A stretch of 64,000 nt of DNA, taken from assembly GCF_000373965.1 (NCBI RefSeq), contig NZ_KB892865.1:15338-79337 (forward strand), read 5' to 3'. The DNA is from Uliginosibacterium gangwonense DSM 18521. Its GTDB lineage: Bacteria > Pseudomonadota > Gammaproteobacteria > Burkholderiales > Rhodocyclaceae. The translations under genes were made by a program, and so were the position numbers. Of the stretch, positions 25,533 through 35,022 are shown one piece after another. The stretch's first letter is position 1, and each line of letters begins with the position of its first letter. Under the pieces are notes generated by a model, which did not search any database, was not told where the DNA came from, and saw only the letters and a list, made by a program, of their open reading frames with translations.

Positions 25533-26623
25533 GGTGGAAATCCTGTTCGGGCGAATACGGCTTTAAGCTCATCTGTCGTAATCCGGCACGTCATCGGCCC
25601 TGTCGCGCTCGTTACACTCTGCGCGGTTACTAACTCAGTATCACAAAGGGCAACGTACGAAGTAGATTGCGCAATAGCAGTGTTGGCAGATATTTCACAT
25701 TTGAGGGGTGTAGAACTTGTTGGGTCTTGAATAAAGACTGTGTAGTCATTATTGGGACTTATGTTGTAACCAACCACAGGCCCGGACGCGGAGGCGGGTA
25801 CATAGTTTGCCAAACCTACAGAAATCAGCTTGTCTTTAATATCTTGGCAGGCTTTGTTGAATGTAGCGACAGGGGCAGAGAGCACCCCTTGTGCATAGAG
25901 AGGGGTGACAAGGTCATCCCGTAAAATCGGGAACACGTAGTCATCAAATGTATCAGTGAGATCCCGTTTATAACAAACCCGCAAGCCAGTGCTATCGCGT
26001 TGGACACAGCCATCTTTGTTAGCCTGCTTGTAGGTATCCCCTGTACTAATAGCGATGGTCGTATTTTTTGTGGTGTATGCCCCCTCCCCACTTGGCCCGT
26101 GGGAAATAAGCACAGCCACCGCTGGGTTCGGTGTTCCCGATCCGTCATCAACCTTTATATCTTCTGTGCTCGCACCAAGCAGATGTTGCTGCATAACCCA
26201 GTCTCGCGGGTAAAGAAGCTGGGGGGTTGTTGCATTGTCGCTGGACACAACGTAAGTATAGAAATTGCCCCAACCATCCAGGGCCATTTCTTGAGTCAGC
26301 CCAAGGGTTGCATACGGAACCACCCCCGCTTTCACTCCGGCCCCTTCACCAACTCCGCAAGAATTCTTTGCACTAGCTTCCGTACTGACCGGTATCGAAC
26401 TCTCCACCCCGGCGGCATCTGCCGCAGGGCAAGGCAAACGACCATGATCCCGTAGATAGCCAAGCAGTGCTGTTTTCACTGTAGCTTGCCGCGAATACGT
26501 TGTCGCGCTGGTGACATGCTGCAAGAACGTCGCTCCTCCTGCTATGAGCAAGCCAAGCATCGCCCCCATAATCACCAGGACGACCGCTATCTCGACGAGG
26601 GTAAAACCGCGCTGTCTGTTCAT
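25529..26623 (-). CDS. Large type IV prepilin-like protein
   Basis: A 364-residue prepilin. The leader MNRQRG is followed by FTLVEIAVVLVIMGAMLGLL with Glu at +5. The segment GRLPCPAADAAGVESS, then VPYATLGLTQEMALDGWGNF and TYVVS is typical of large minor pilins of the prepilin-domain type. ATG 26623 gives the canonical short leader; a TTG at 26641 lies in a hairpin and would add six residues. Several Cys residues may form disulphides after export. It starts 50 bases after the stop of the 2192-residue virion protein. Confidence 0.85.
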   Translation of the reverse strand: MNRQRGFTLVEIAVVLVIMGAMLGLLIAGGATFLQHVTSATTYSRQATVKTALLGYLRDHGRLPCPAADAAGVESSIPVSTEASAKNSCGVGEGAGVKAGVVPYATLGLTQEMALDGWGNFYTYVVSSDNATTPQLLYPRDWVMQQHLLGASTEDIKVDDGSGTPNPAVAVLISHGPSGEGAYTTKNTTIAISTGDTYKQANKDGCVQRDSTGLRVCYKRDLTDTFDDYVFPILRDDLVTPLYAQGVLSAPVATFNKACQDIKDKLISVGLANYVPASASGPVVGYNISPNNDYTVFIQDPTSSTPLKCEISANTAIAQSTSYVALCDTELVTAQSVTSATGPMTCRITTDELKAVFARTGFPP

Positions 26624-26631
26624 GCAGGTAT

Positions 26632-26656
26632 GGTAGCGCAAAACCTCTGCGCTACC
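26632..26656. promoter_or_regulatory. Perfect 9-bp hairpin between the giant virion gene and the pilin operon
   Basis: GGTAGCGCA (26632-26640) and TGCGCTACC (26648-26656) form a perfect stem with a 7-nt loop. No U-run follows on the minus strand, so it is not a classical intrinsic terminator. It ends nine bases before the pilin ATG and may be a terminator core, an RNase-processing site or an operator. Confidence 0.6.
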
Positions 26657-26672
26657 ACCCTACCCCCAGCCT

Positions 26673-29600
26673 TCAGTCGTTCCAGGCCATCCCCTTCACC
26701 ACGAAATTCAGCGGGCCGACGCCCACTGCTTCCTTCAGGGAGTCCGCAGCAGGCTGGGTGAAGGCGCTGGCGATCTGCTCGGCGGTTGGCCCAAGCAGGC
26801 CGGGGACGCCAAACTCCTTGGCATCGAGTGCCATCTGACCGGTGCCCAGTAGCCCTGCCCTCTGTACCCCATGCGCCACAATCCCTGCGACACCTTCATG
26901 CTCCCATACCGGAGCCCCTGCTCCCATTGCTTCCTGCAAGATGCCCTTGGCCGCGTCGGCTGCCAGCATCACCGGAACGTAGCCAGCCGCCAGTAGCAGC
27001 AAGGGGTTCGTGTTGCCATTTTTGACTTCATGCACCACACGCTTGAGCAGCACTTCGTGGGTGGCGTACATGAACTGCTTGAGGTGGAAGAACACAGCAA
27101 AGTGCGGGTCAGAACTCCAACTCGGGCGAATGGCTGCATTGGGCCGGAGAATTGCGCCATCCACCCAACGCATGATGGCCTTCTGAATCGCCGGGCTGTC
27201 AGTGTTGAGCCTGCCATCCTGAACTCGCACATCCGCCTTGGTGATACCCAACTCCTTGAGGTAACGCTCGCTGTGTTCGCCAGGGTTCTCCGCGTGCCGC
27301 TTGATGAACCCAATAGCAGCTTGTGTTGCCTGTACGCGCATGGCTTTGTTGTACGCTTCCATGCCGTTCCAGCGGAAGAAGTTGTCGTTCCAGCGCTTGG
27401 CCCAGGCAGGCAGATATTGTGAGCCGTACAAGTTCCCCATCGTACTCATGAACCCAGCGCAGTCGACAGTGCCGACCATTTCGGCAACCCTGGTGGCTTC
27501 GTCGTAATCTTCGGGCTTGCGCTCGCGCAGACCGGTGAGATCGCCCCACTCCTTCACAATGGCACTCATCCCACGCTTGAACGCCACGAACGCATCCTTC
27601 ATCTCGCCCCCGCGCACAACAATACCGAGCGGGTCAATGAGGTTCGAGAACATGGCATAAGCCAGCAGCCGGGTATTCTGGTAGACGATGCTGTAAGCCG
27701 ATGCTTTCCTCAACAAAGGGCTGATGTCGTGACCAAGTGTCCCTTCCATCGCCATGACTGCACGGCGGGCGGGTTCCAGACTCTTGGCGGCCCGAATGGG
27801 CAAGGCTTCAGCGTCCTGTGGTGTAAGCTCGGTCTTCGTACCCGAGACAAGCACCGAGTAAAGCTGCTTCTGCCATGCTTCAGGGTCAAGCGCCTTCGCC
27901 TGCCCGACAGCATCCTTCACGCCATATTCGCGCTCGGCGATCTGGTTGATCTCATGCGCCCAGGCACCTTCCATTGAGGCCTGAAGTTTGCCGCCGTCGT
28001 AGCCAAAGGTGCGTGTATATTCCGCACGCTTGGTCGCCTGTCCCACATAGGACGACAACACCTGCATCAAATCCTTCTGCTGAAAGTCATGAAACTGCCG
28101 CATGTCGATCCAGTCCAGGGTTCGTTCGTTCACTGCTTTCATGAACGGGCTGTACCCCAAGGCATTCGGCATTTCGTCCAGTGCAGCCTGCCCGTCACTG
28201 CCAATGAGCCGATCCAGAATGGCGGCGGCAACGTCTTCTGCCGTAACCGGTGTCGTCTTTTCGTCTTGCAACGCTCGCCACGAAGCAGTCAGTTCACCTG
28301 CGTCCTGCTTGGCTGCCACCTCCTTGTTGGCCTGTGCAGCAATGGCTTCGAGTTCATCCGCATGAAACTTCAACAACCGGTCCTTGAACACGGCGCCATC
28401 TCTCACAAGTGCGGCACTGTCCCAGGCACGCGGGAAGTAATTGACGATCTTGCCAAGAGGTTCCCATTGTTGCTTCTCAGCGTCATAACGACGAACGTCA
28501 GCCCCCCGCAAATACTCGTGCATCTCATCAAACACCCGCTGCACGCCATCCTGGATTTTCCTCGCCACCCGGTCTTTGGCTTTCGTCCCTGTTTGCAGCG
28601 CTTCAAGTGCCGTATCAAGGTCTGCTTTCTCCACATGCTCACCTGCATCCCTCACCGCAGCTCCGAACCTGTTGAGCCACTGATTGTTTGCCTGAACATG
28701 CGCCTGTAGAAAACCTTGGTCTTTGTCGGTTGCCCCCACCTTGTTGTTGAACAAGCGGCCAATCTGGTTGAGATAGGGGTTGGCTGAGCCAGTAAGTTGG
28801 GCCTCAGCAGTCCCAACCAACTCCTGACCACGCTTGAGAACAGGATCTATTTTTTTCGCCACCGCACGCAAGGTATCTCCACGCGCAGCGATGCCATCCA
28901 AGGCTTTTGCCATTTCATTTGGCTCGGCCAGCTTGCCATCGTGAAACGCCTTCAGGATCAATTCTGCCCGCTGATCGTTGGTCAGCATGCCCGTAATCCT
29001 GCGAATCAGGTTGGCAACTCGCTGGAATATCGTTTGTGTTTCCGGCCCAAACTTCATTTTGCCGGAAGCCCAGAGCTGGTACATGTAGGCCAAACGCTCC
29101 TGCGGGTCGTTCCTGATCGCTTCCCGCACCGCTTCGAACTTGTCGTCGGCAAAGAACCGCTCCAGACGACGCAGTGTGATCGGGCTGCTCGCTGCCTTGA
29201 GCAGAGTTTCGGCGTCCTTGCCCCGCCCTGCCTCAGTCAAACGGCTGAACAGTTCGTGCATGCTCTCATGGTAAGCAACAGACAACGGGTTCAGGGCACT
29301 CGTTGCGACCCTCACCACGCCCTGTTCCCACTCACCCGAACCACCATGACCGAAGGCATCGACGAATTCACGGTGCATCGCCGGGCCTAGAGTTTTGGTA
29401 ATGTAGTCGTTCGCAGCCTTCAGCTCTTCTGCTGAAGCCTTGGCACCCAACGGTTCGTCCGAGCGTTTCGTGTTCGCATCAAACGCGCTGAAGTTCCCGT
29501 TATTGTCGGTCGCCTTGAGCTGTGTCGGATCGAACACAATCGTCGTCCCATCCGTCGGCACAAACACTCCGTCATATCCCTGGGCCTGCAACGCTCGCGC

Positions 29601-32600
29601 CCGTGCTTTCGACTGGGCTAGATCAGCAAAACTGGAAAACTCTTCCAGACTCATTCTGTAGGGGCGCTCCATGCGCACATACAGCGGCATCGTATGCTGC
29701 CCATATACAGCAGAACGTTCAGCGGACGGGCTGACAAAAATCCCCAGTCCTGCGCTGGCATGGTTCGTATTCGCACCAGCCCTTGCCGGGTCGAATGTAT
29801 CAAAGGCAGCATCGGAGCTGTGATAAAAAACAACCGGTGCGCCATCCTTTGTGCGCATTTTGCTGTCACCAAACCACGCATTGAAACGTGGGCTATCCAG
29901 CAACTTGCGGGCAGGTTCGGCATTGAACTTCTTACCGTCTGCCTTCGCTGCCGCTGCCTTGTATTCAGCCGCCAGTTCTTTGCCTTGCTTCACAAGTTCT
30001 GAAGTCTGGCTCTTCAGAAGCCTGAGCTTGCCATCACGAACGGCGTTCGCGGGAGCCGCCTCAAGCTCTTTGATTTTCGTTACCTTTTCAGCATACTCAC
30101 GACGGAGCCCGTCAAGACGACGAGCACGCTGATCGAGTTTTCCTTCCTTGGGATGCAGCTCTGCACCGGTCAGCTCATCAAAATTCCGTTCTGTGGCGTC
30201 TAGCTTTTTGTTCGCCTGCATAGACATCTCGTCGGTCTCGGTGATGGCATGGCCCTTTGGCCCTGCCGTCTCGCGTACCTTATCCTGCGGCAACTCCGCC
30301 CCCTTCTTCTCAAACACAGCGAAGTTGTCTCCGTACTTGCCAACGAACTGTCCCGCCTCTTTATCCACATGCCCAAGCGCTTCCTTTTCGGAATCATAGA
30401 TATGTGGCTGCTTGGTCTGCGGATCGCGTGCAATACGCCCCTCATCAACAACCGCACGCCCAACTTCCTCGCTGATGCTTCTGCGAGCCTCGCCCAGAGT
30501 CAGCACTGAGCCGTCCGCACGCCTGAAGAGCGCAAAGTCATCCGGCAGGCTTTTCATGCCATTGACAACATGTTCAGTACCGTCGGCCATCCTTACCCGC
30601 ATCTCCCCCTGGAACTTGCCGGAGTTGAGCAGCGAAGACAGCCCTGCCGAAAACATATTCAGCATATCCTTCGGGCCGGTCTGTTCAGCCGTGCGTTCAT
30701 CAAACGCCCCTTGGCCCTTGCGCTCCCACATCTTCGAGATGAGCTTTTGTGCAGAGGTTACGAAGTCCTTACCGTACTTCTTCCCTCCGGGTTCTCCTTC
30801 AGGCAAAAAGATACGGCCGTCCGCGATGGTAGAAACATCCCGCTGCCCTAGCTTCGTGACATCCGACCACGCCCGCTTGTTTGCTCGACCACCCACGGTA
30901 GCCGGAGCATTCAACTCGTCTGGGCGAATCTCCACGGCTTCAGGCTGGTCGTTTGTTCGCTCCTGGGAACGCAGCACTTTGTAGCGATCATTGAGCATCT
31001 GATCCAGGCCACGTGACCCACGGGTCTCGTATTCAGTCTCATGTTGCTGGCGCAAAGCATCCAGTTGGCGGTTGTCACCGGTTGCCTTGGCATAATCGAC
31101 AATGCCTACGGGTTCGGTACTCACGACCTCTCTGCCCGTTGATTTGTCATACCTTGCGTTGTAGCGCTCCGTATCCAGGTTGCGCTCTACACGCTGAATG
31201 TGATCCCCCACGTAATCATTGGCAAGATCGAACGGGCGACCTTCTTTGTCACCGAAATGATAGGCATATGAAGACTCACGCTCCTGCAACGGGGATTCGT
31301 AGTCTTTTGCTGCGGCGTCGCTCTCGCCACGATTCGGCGTGGCCGCGCTCTCATCCCCGTAGCTTTCCCCTTGCAGCCTGTTGCGCTCATGTAGAAGGTC
31401 AATCTGGGCCAATACCTTGTCCTTGTTTGCCCCAAACCATTGGTCAAGTTGTGCTTCGACATCAGGAATTTTCTTGCCACCGTCAATGTAACGACGGATA
31501 GAGTCAGCAATATGTGGATAGTCTTCCGCAGGCAATGCGTCCATCGCTTCTGGGGTCAGATTGTCCCAAACAGCTTGAGATGCTCGTTTGTATTGTGGCA
31601 CCCGGCTATCCACTAACGACTGGATGTCAGCCAGCGCGGCCTGTACACCCTCATCAATCTCCTGAGTCCTTCCCTGGCGGCGCAGCAGATCATAGGCTTT
31701 ACCAATAATTTCTGGAGCGCCTGCTCCAAATGCTGCGGTGAGGCCGTGGGGAACAGTTACGTTGCCATTGTCATCTCGTCCGAAGTCTCCCAGAACATAG
31801 TCTTTGAGAACACCCGCAGCCGTGTTGCGCACATGCTCAGTCAGCGGGCTTCCGAACGTACTATCCAGATCAGGCGCAAGACGGCTCAGAAACACCTCGT
31901 CGTCACGCGTCGGCTCCAGATTCTGCTTGGCGCCGCCAAGCCTGCTCACCAGTTCCCCCGCTGCCTCACGGATATTCTCGCCTACGCGCCTGGAGCGCTC
32001 TTGCGCGACCAGCCCCCCAACAAAAGGCTTCCACGCTTCTGGGTCGTTCGCGTTGTCCAACAGATGTTGAGCAACGGCTACCGATTGGGCGGGGGCATTC
32101 GGGTCGGCCACGGTACGACGCGCGATTGCCAGCGCGGCCTCACGTTGCATGTTCTCGTTACTGGCAGCCCAGGCATTCACCTGTTCGTCCGGAGCATTGA
32201 CCAGCTCAGCAGGCAGTCGCTGATCGGCCATGAGGGTCGCCAGCTCAGGATGGGTACGATAGGCATTGAATGCATCACCGACCGTCCTGAGCGGATCAGC
32301 CGCACCGTTGGCTGCCTTCATGGCCGTGTCGCTCAGAGCTATGCCGCCCTTGGCTGCAAGCCTCCCACCGCTGGCAACCAGATCAACGCCATGAGCCACA
32401 GCCCCATGTACCGCCCCGACAGGAGCCATACCCAATGCGCCTTGGGCCGCTGCATCTGCAACCCGCATTGGGTCGAACTTGGCGTTCGGATCGTACTGCA
32501 TCTTGTGCGCCTGCCCGATCACATCTGAGGCTCCTACCGCCGCACCGGCTTCCGCAGCACTCTTGGCTGTTTGCACCCCCGCCCCAAGCAGAGCCTGCTT

Positions 32601-33251
32601 CAGAGAGTTGACCGGCACTGGTGTCAGCATACGGCCAGTCATGGCATCCGGAACGGCAGCCATGACAGCGCCTTGAGTACCACCCACAAGGTTGGCACGA
32701 GCAAACTTTTCTTGCGGCGACATCCCGGCAGCAGCGGAATCCTCATGCAGCTCCTGGGCCACGCCACCAGCCATCGTCGGGTGCATGACTGCCGCGCCAC
32801 CGAGCGTGGCCGCGAGGTTCGGGTTCATGAATCGGCCCAAGCCCATGCGTCCAGCTACAGCACCTGCCATTGCAGGAGGGATATATGCAGCCCCCTTGCC
32901 GACAGCGCCGAGAGCATATTGCAAAGCAGTGTCCGCATCATGAACTTGCCCAAGGTTTTTGACATCTGGTCCAACATACGCAGCTCGTTGTGCATCCTGC
33001 GCCGCACTATCCCACCACCCTTTTGCAGCATCAGAATGCCCAGTCGCATCCAGGGCAGACGCCACATAGGCTTTTGTCGAACCCTTCACACCCCGGACAG
33101 CCTGCCCAAGACCACGCGTCAGGGGATTGCCGAAATCACGCTCATCCTGCAATGGATCAGGCAGCGGCTGCGCAGTCGTGCCGAGCGCGGAATAAGTTGT
33201 CCCATTGGGCTGCTGGGGCTGGAGCGCGAGCAAAGTATCTCTCAGCGACAT
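26673..33251 (-). CDS. Giant polyvalent virion protein with ART-like and HExxH metallopeptidase domains
   Basis: A 2192-residue protein, probably packaged in the capsid and ejected with the DNA. The first 350 residues are Ala/Gly-rich with hydrophobic helices (AYIPPAMAGAVAGRMGLGRF). Residues about 1115-1230 (DSPRFNAWFGDSKMRTKDGA, VVFYHSSDAAFDTFDPARAG, MPLYVRMERPY, YDGVFVPTD) fit the ADP-ribosyltransferase domain of polyvalent phage proteins. At about 1325-1345, VAYHESMHELFSRL has an HExxH zinc-protease motif. The C-terminal third (WKRWNDNFFRWNGM-like, FFHLKQFMYATHEVLLKRVV) ends in a hydrophobic, Gly-rich tail. Proteins of this class modify host targets on entry. The gene ends the late operon and starts 11 bases after the 582-residue gene's stop. 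Confidence 0.85.
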   Translation of the reverse strand: MSLRDTLLALQPQQPNGTTYSALGTTAQPLPDPLQDERDFGNPLTRGLGQAVRGVKGSTKAYVASALDATGHSDAAKGWWDSAAQDAQRAAYVGPDVKNLGQVHDADTALQYALGAVGKGAAYIPPAMAGAVAGRMGLGRFMNPNLAATLGGAAVMHPTMAGGVAQELHEDSAAAGMSPQEKFARANLVGGTQGAVMAAVPDAMTGRMLTPVPVNSLKQALLGAGVQTAKSAAEAGAAVGASDVIGQAHKMQYDPNAKFDPMRVADAAAQGALGMAPVGAVHGAVAHGVDLVASGGRLAAKGGIALSDTAMKAANGAADPLRTVGDAFNAYRTHPELATLMADQRLPAELVNAPDEQVNAWAASNENMQREAALAIARRTVADPNAPAQSVAVAQHLLDNANDPEAWKPFVGGLVAQERSRRVGENIREAAGELVSRLGGAKQNLEPTRDDEVFLSRLAPDLDSTFGSPLTEHVRNTAAGVLKDYVLGDFGRDDNGNVTVPHGLTAAFGAGAPEIIGKAYDLLRRQGRTQEIDEGVQAALADIQSLVDSRVPQYKRASQAVWDNLTPEAMDALPAEDYPHIADSIRRYIDGGKKIPDVEAQLDQWFGANKDKVLAQIDLLHERNRLQGESYGDESAATPNRGESDAAAKDYESPLQERESSYAYHFGDKEGRPFDLANDYVGDHIQRVERNLDTERYNARYDKSTGREVVSTEPVGIVDYAKATGDNRQLDALRQQHETEYETRGSRGLDQMLNDRYKVLRSQERTNDQPEAVEIRPDELNAPATVGGRANKRAWSDVTKLGQRDVSTIADGRIFLPEGEPGGKKYGKDFVTSAQKLISKMWERKGQGAFDERTAEQTGPKDMLNMFSAGLSSLLNSGKFQGEMRVRMADGTEHVVNGMKSLPDDFALFRRADGSVLTLGEARRSISEEVGRAVVDEGRIARDPQTKQPHIYDSEKEALGHVDKEAGQFVGKYGDNFAVFEKKGAELPQDKVRETAGPKGHAITETDEMSMQANKKLDATERNFDELTGAELHPKEGKLDQRARRLDGLRREYAEKVTKIKELEAAPANAVRDGKLRLLKSQTSELVKQGKELAAEYKAAAAKADGKKFNAEPARKLLDSPRFNAWFGDSKMRTKDGAPVVFYHSSDAAFDTFDPARAGANTNHASAGLGIFVSPSAERSAVYGQHTMPLYVRMERPYRMSLEEFSSFADLAQSKARARALQAQGYDGVFVPTDGTTIVFDPTQLKATDNNGNFSAFDANTKRSDEPLGAKASAEELKAANDYITKTLGPAMHREFVDAFGHGGSGEWEQGVVRVATSALNPLSVAYHESMHELFSRLTEAGRGKDAETLLKAASSPITLRRLERFFADDKFEAVREAIRNDPQERLAYMYQLWASGKMKFGPETQTIFQRVANLIRRITGMLTNDQRAELILKAFHDGKLAEPNEMAKALDGIAARGDTLRAVAKKIDPVLKRGQELVGTAEAQLTGSANPYLNQIGRLFNNKVGATDKDQGFLQAHVQANNQWLNRFGAAVRDAGEHVEKADLDTALEALQTGTKAKDRVARKIQDGVQRVFDEMHEYLRGADVRRYDAEKQQWEPLGKIVNYFPRAWDSAALVRDGAVFKDRLLKFHADELEAIAAQANKEVAAKQDAGELTASWRALQDEKTTPVTAEDVAAAILDRLIGSDGQAALDEMPNALGYSPFMKAVNERTLDWIDMRQFHDFQQKDLMQVLSSYVGQATKRAEYTRTFGYDGGKLQASMEGAWAHEINQIAEREYGVKDAVGQAKALDPEAWQKQLYSVLVSGTKTELTPQDAEALPIRAAKSLEPARRAVMAMEGTLGHDISPLLRKASAYSIVYQNTRLLAYAMFSNLIDPLGIVVRGGEMKDAFVAFKRGMSAIVKEWGDLTGLRERKPEDYDEATRVAEMVGTVDCAGFMSTMGNLYGSQYLPAWAKRWNDNFFRWNGMEAYNKAMRVQATQAAIGFIKRHAENPGEHSERYLKELGITKADVRVQDGRLNTDSPAIQKAIMRWVDGAILRPNAAIRPSWSSDPHFAVFFHLKQFMYATHEVLLKRVVHEVKNGNTNPLLLLAAGYVPVMLAADAAKGILQEAMGAGAPVWEHEGVAGIVAHGVQRAGLLGTGQMALDAKEFGVPGLLGPTAEQIASAFTQPAADSLKEAVGVGPLNFVVKGMAWND

Positions 33252-33262
33252 GACAAATCCTT

Positions 33263-35011
33263 TTAACGACGTTGATCCGAGAGGTTCTGAAGCTCCTGAC
33301 GATAGCGGTCCTGTGCCTCCTGATTTCCGCCATCTACCAGCCCACCGTAACCAAGGCTGCTGCCGAACTTCAACCTGTTATCACCAGTCACAAAGCCCAC
33401 GCCACCTGGGCCACGCAACCCGGTTGCAGCCGTCGCCTTCAGCGGGTTATTGGTCGTGGAGGTGCTGTAGCCCATCAACTTCTGTACAAGGTTGTTCAGA
33501 ATGCCAGGGTCGGTGTCCCAGGCGGGAGACTGCACAGCATCGTGAATCACGTTGTACATCTGTGGCGTGATGTCACCACGGCTCAGGCCCGCCTGAGCCA
33601 GCACATTATTGAAACCAAGCTCGGCTTTTTGCCGAGCCTGATTCGGTTTATTGTCTTTGTCATACGCCTGCCCAAAGTCCTTATCGAGCTGATCGTTGAT
33701 GCGTTTCTCGTTATCCATCCGTCGTTGATACCCGAGCTGATTGATCGCCATTTCGCGGTTGTACTGAAGGTTCTGACGTTGCATTGCCAGATCAGCCGCT
33801 TTGAACAAACCTTGCTGTTGCATCTGTTGGCGCTGCAGATCGGCATTGGTATCGAGGTTGGCGTATTGGAACCCCAGGTTGTCCGCTGTTTTGGCGCGAT
33901 TGATCGCCCCGGCATACTGCGCTGCTGCGGGTTGCTGCGCATACAGCTTGAACAGAGTCTTCATGCCGGAAGGATCATTCGATTCAAGGGATGTATCGAT
34001 GGCCGGAGGAGCGCCCACACTTTGCTCGTTCGACACACGACGAGTAGGCTGATTACCTCCGCCTCCCGCGTTGCCACCCACGCTGGCCGCGTCAACCGGC
34101 TGATAGCCTTGCGCCTGACCACCAACATTCATGGTTTTGCCTGTTGAGTTATTGCGCACCCATCCCGTTCCGGCCGGTGGCACACCATTCGAGTTGATGA
34201 GATCTGCAACAGGCTGGCGCAAACCGACAGGCTGAACAGTCTGTTGCGGAACTTGCTGACTCAGAGCTGGAGCTTCTTGAGAGGATTGCATAGGCTGCCC
34301 ACTGAGCATCCCGGCAGTCATGCCGTTTGGATGTTCTTTGGCGATCTGGTTGATCAGGTCTTGATTCACTTGAAGCCCTGGCTCGGTTCTATTTGCCGCG
34401 CTGTTACCGGTCAGAGAATTCCACGCCCTCGCCAATCCCACAGCCATGTTGTCCGGCACAAGGTTTTTGCCAATGAACTTACCTGCGGTCAATGCTCCCG
34501 CTCCGGTAGCAACAGCGGGGTTCGCCAGCAAACCATAGGTAAGCGCACCACCCGCTGCAAAATCCGTCGCGTTGTCTGCATTGACCCCACGATTGCCCAT
34601 ATCGCCCAAAGCCCCTGCCGTCTGGAGCACTCCGCCAGCAAGCCCTAGACCTTTACCAAACTTTGCCAACCTACTAGCCTGACCTGCCACTTGCGCGGGG
34701 GCTTCCGTCGTCGAAGCCACGTTTGGCGTTTGGGACGCGCGAAACGCTGCTGCTTCGGGGGACATCATCCCGTTCGCACGAGCGCCTACAGCGGTGCTTG
34801 CCAGCGGGCCTTCAGCAGCACTCGCTGAACCGTACCGGGATACCGCATTACTTGCCACAGAGGGGTCAATCGGTACAGGCCCGCCTGGGCGGGGCACAGA
34901 AGCAGGTTGCTGAATTGACGTAGCAGTGCGGCTACCCACTCCTTGGCCTTTTCGGGACATCCAGTCCCCCGCACCACGCATCATCTGCCCAATGTAATCA
35001 CCAAGAGCCAT
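33263..35011 (-). CDS. Putative internal virion/ejection protein (582 residues)
   Basis: A low-complexity protein rich in Ala, Gly and Gln, with no named family. The N-terminal 220 residues include a hydrophobic Gly/Ala stretch (GLGLAGGVLQTAGALGDMGN, AGGALTYGLLANPAVATGAG). Residues about 380-480 form a Gln-rich coiled coil (ADLQRQQMQQQGLFKAADLA, RQNLQYNREMAINQLGYQRR). Such composition, and its place beside the giant protein, match ejection proteins of podoviruses that form a trans-envelope channel. The function is inferred from position and composition. Confidence 0.65.
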   Translation of the reverse strand: MALGDYIGQMMRGAGDWMSRKGQGVGSRTATSIQQPASVPRPGGPVPIDPSVASNAVSRYGSASAAEGPLASTAVGARANGMMSPEAAAFRASQTPNVASTTEAPAQVAGQASRLAKFGKGLGLAGGVLQTAGALGDMGNRGVNADNATDFAAGGALTYGLLANPAVATGAGALTAGKFIGKNLVPDNMAVGLARAWNSLTGNSAANRTEPGLQVNQDLINQIAKEHPNGMTAGMLSGQPMQSSQEAPALSQQVPQQTVQPVGLRQPVADLINSNGVPPAGTGWVRNNSTGKTMNVGGQAQGYQPVDAASVGGNAGGGGNQPTRRVSNEQSVGAPPAIDTSLESNDPSGMKTLFKLYAQQPAAAQYAGAINRAKTADNLGFQYANLDTNADLQRQQMQQQGLFKAADLAMQRQNLQYNREMAINQLGYQRRMDNEKRINDQLDKDFGQAYDKDNKPNQARQKAELGFNNVLAQAGLSRGDITPQMYNVIHDAVQSPAWDTDPGILNNLVQKLMGYSTSTTNNPLKATAATGLRGPGGVGFVTGDNRLKFGSSLGYGGLVDGGNQEAQDRYRQELQNLSDQRR

Positions 35012-35022
35012 GTTCGTACTCC

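Noticed and set aside
31746-32528. 260-codon + strand frame opposite the giant virion gene
   Set aside because: Shadow of the giant ORF; composition is Ser/Arg/His-rich and no ribosome site or domain is visible.
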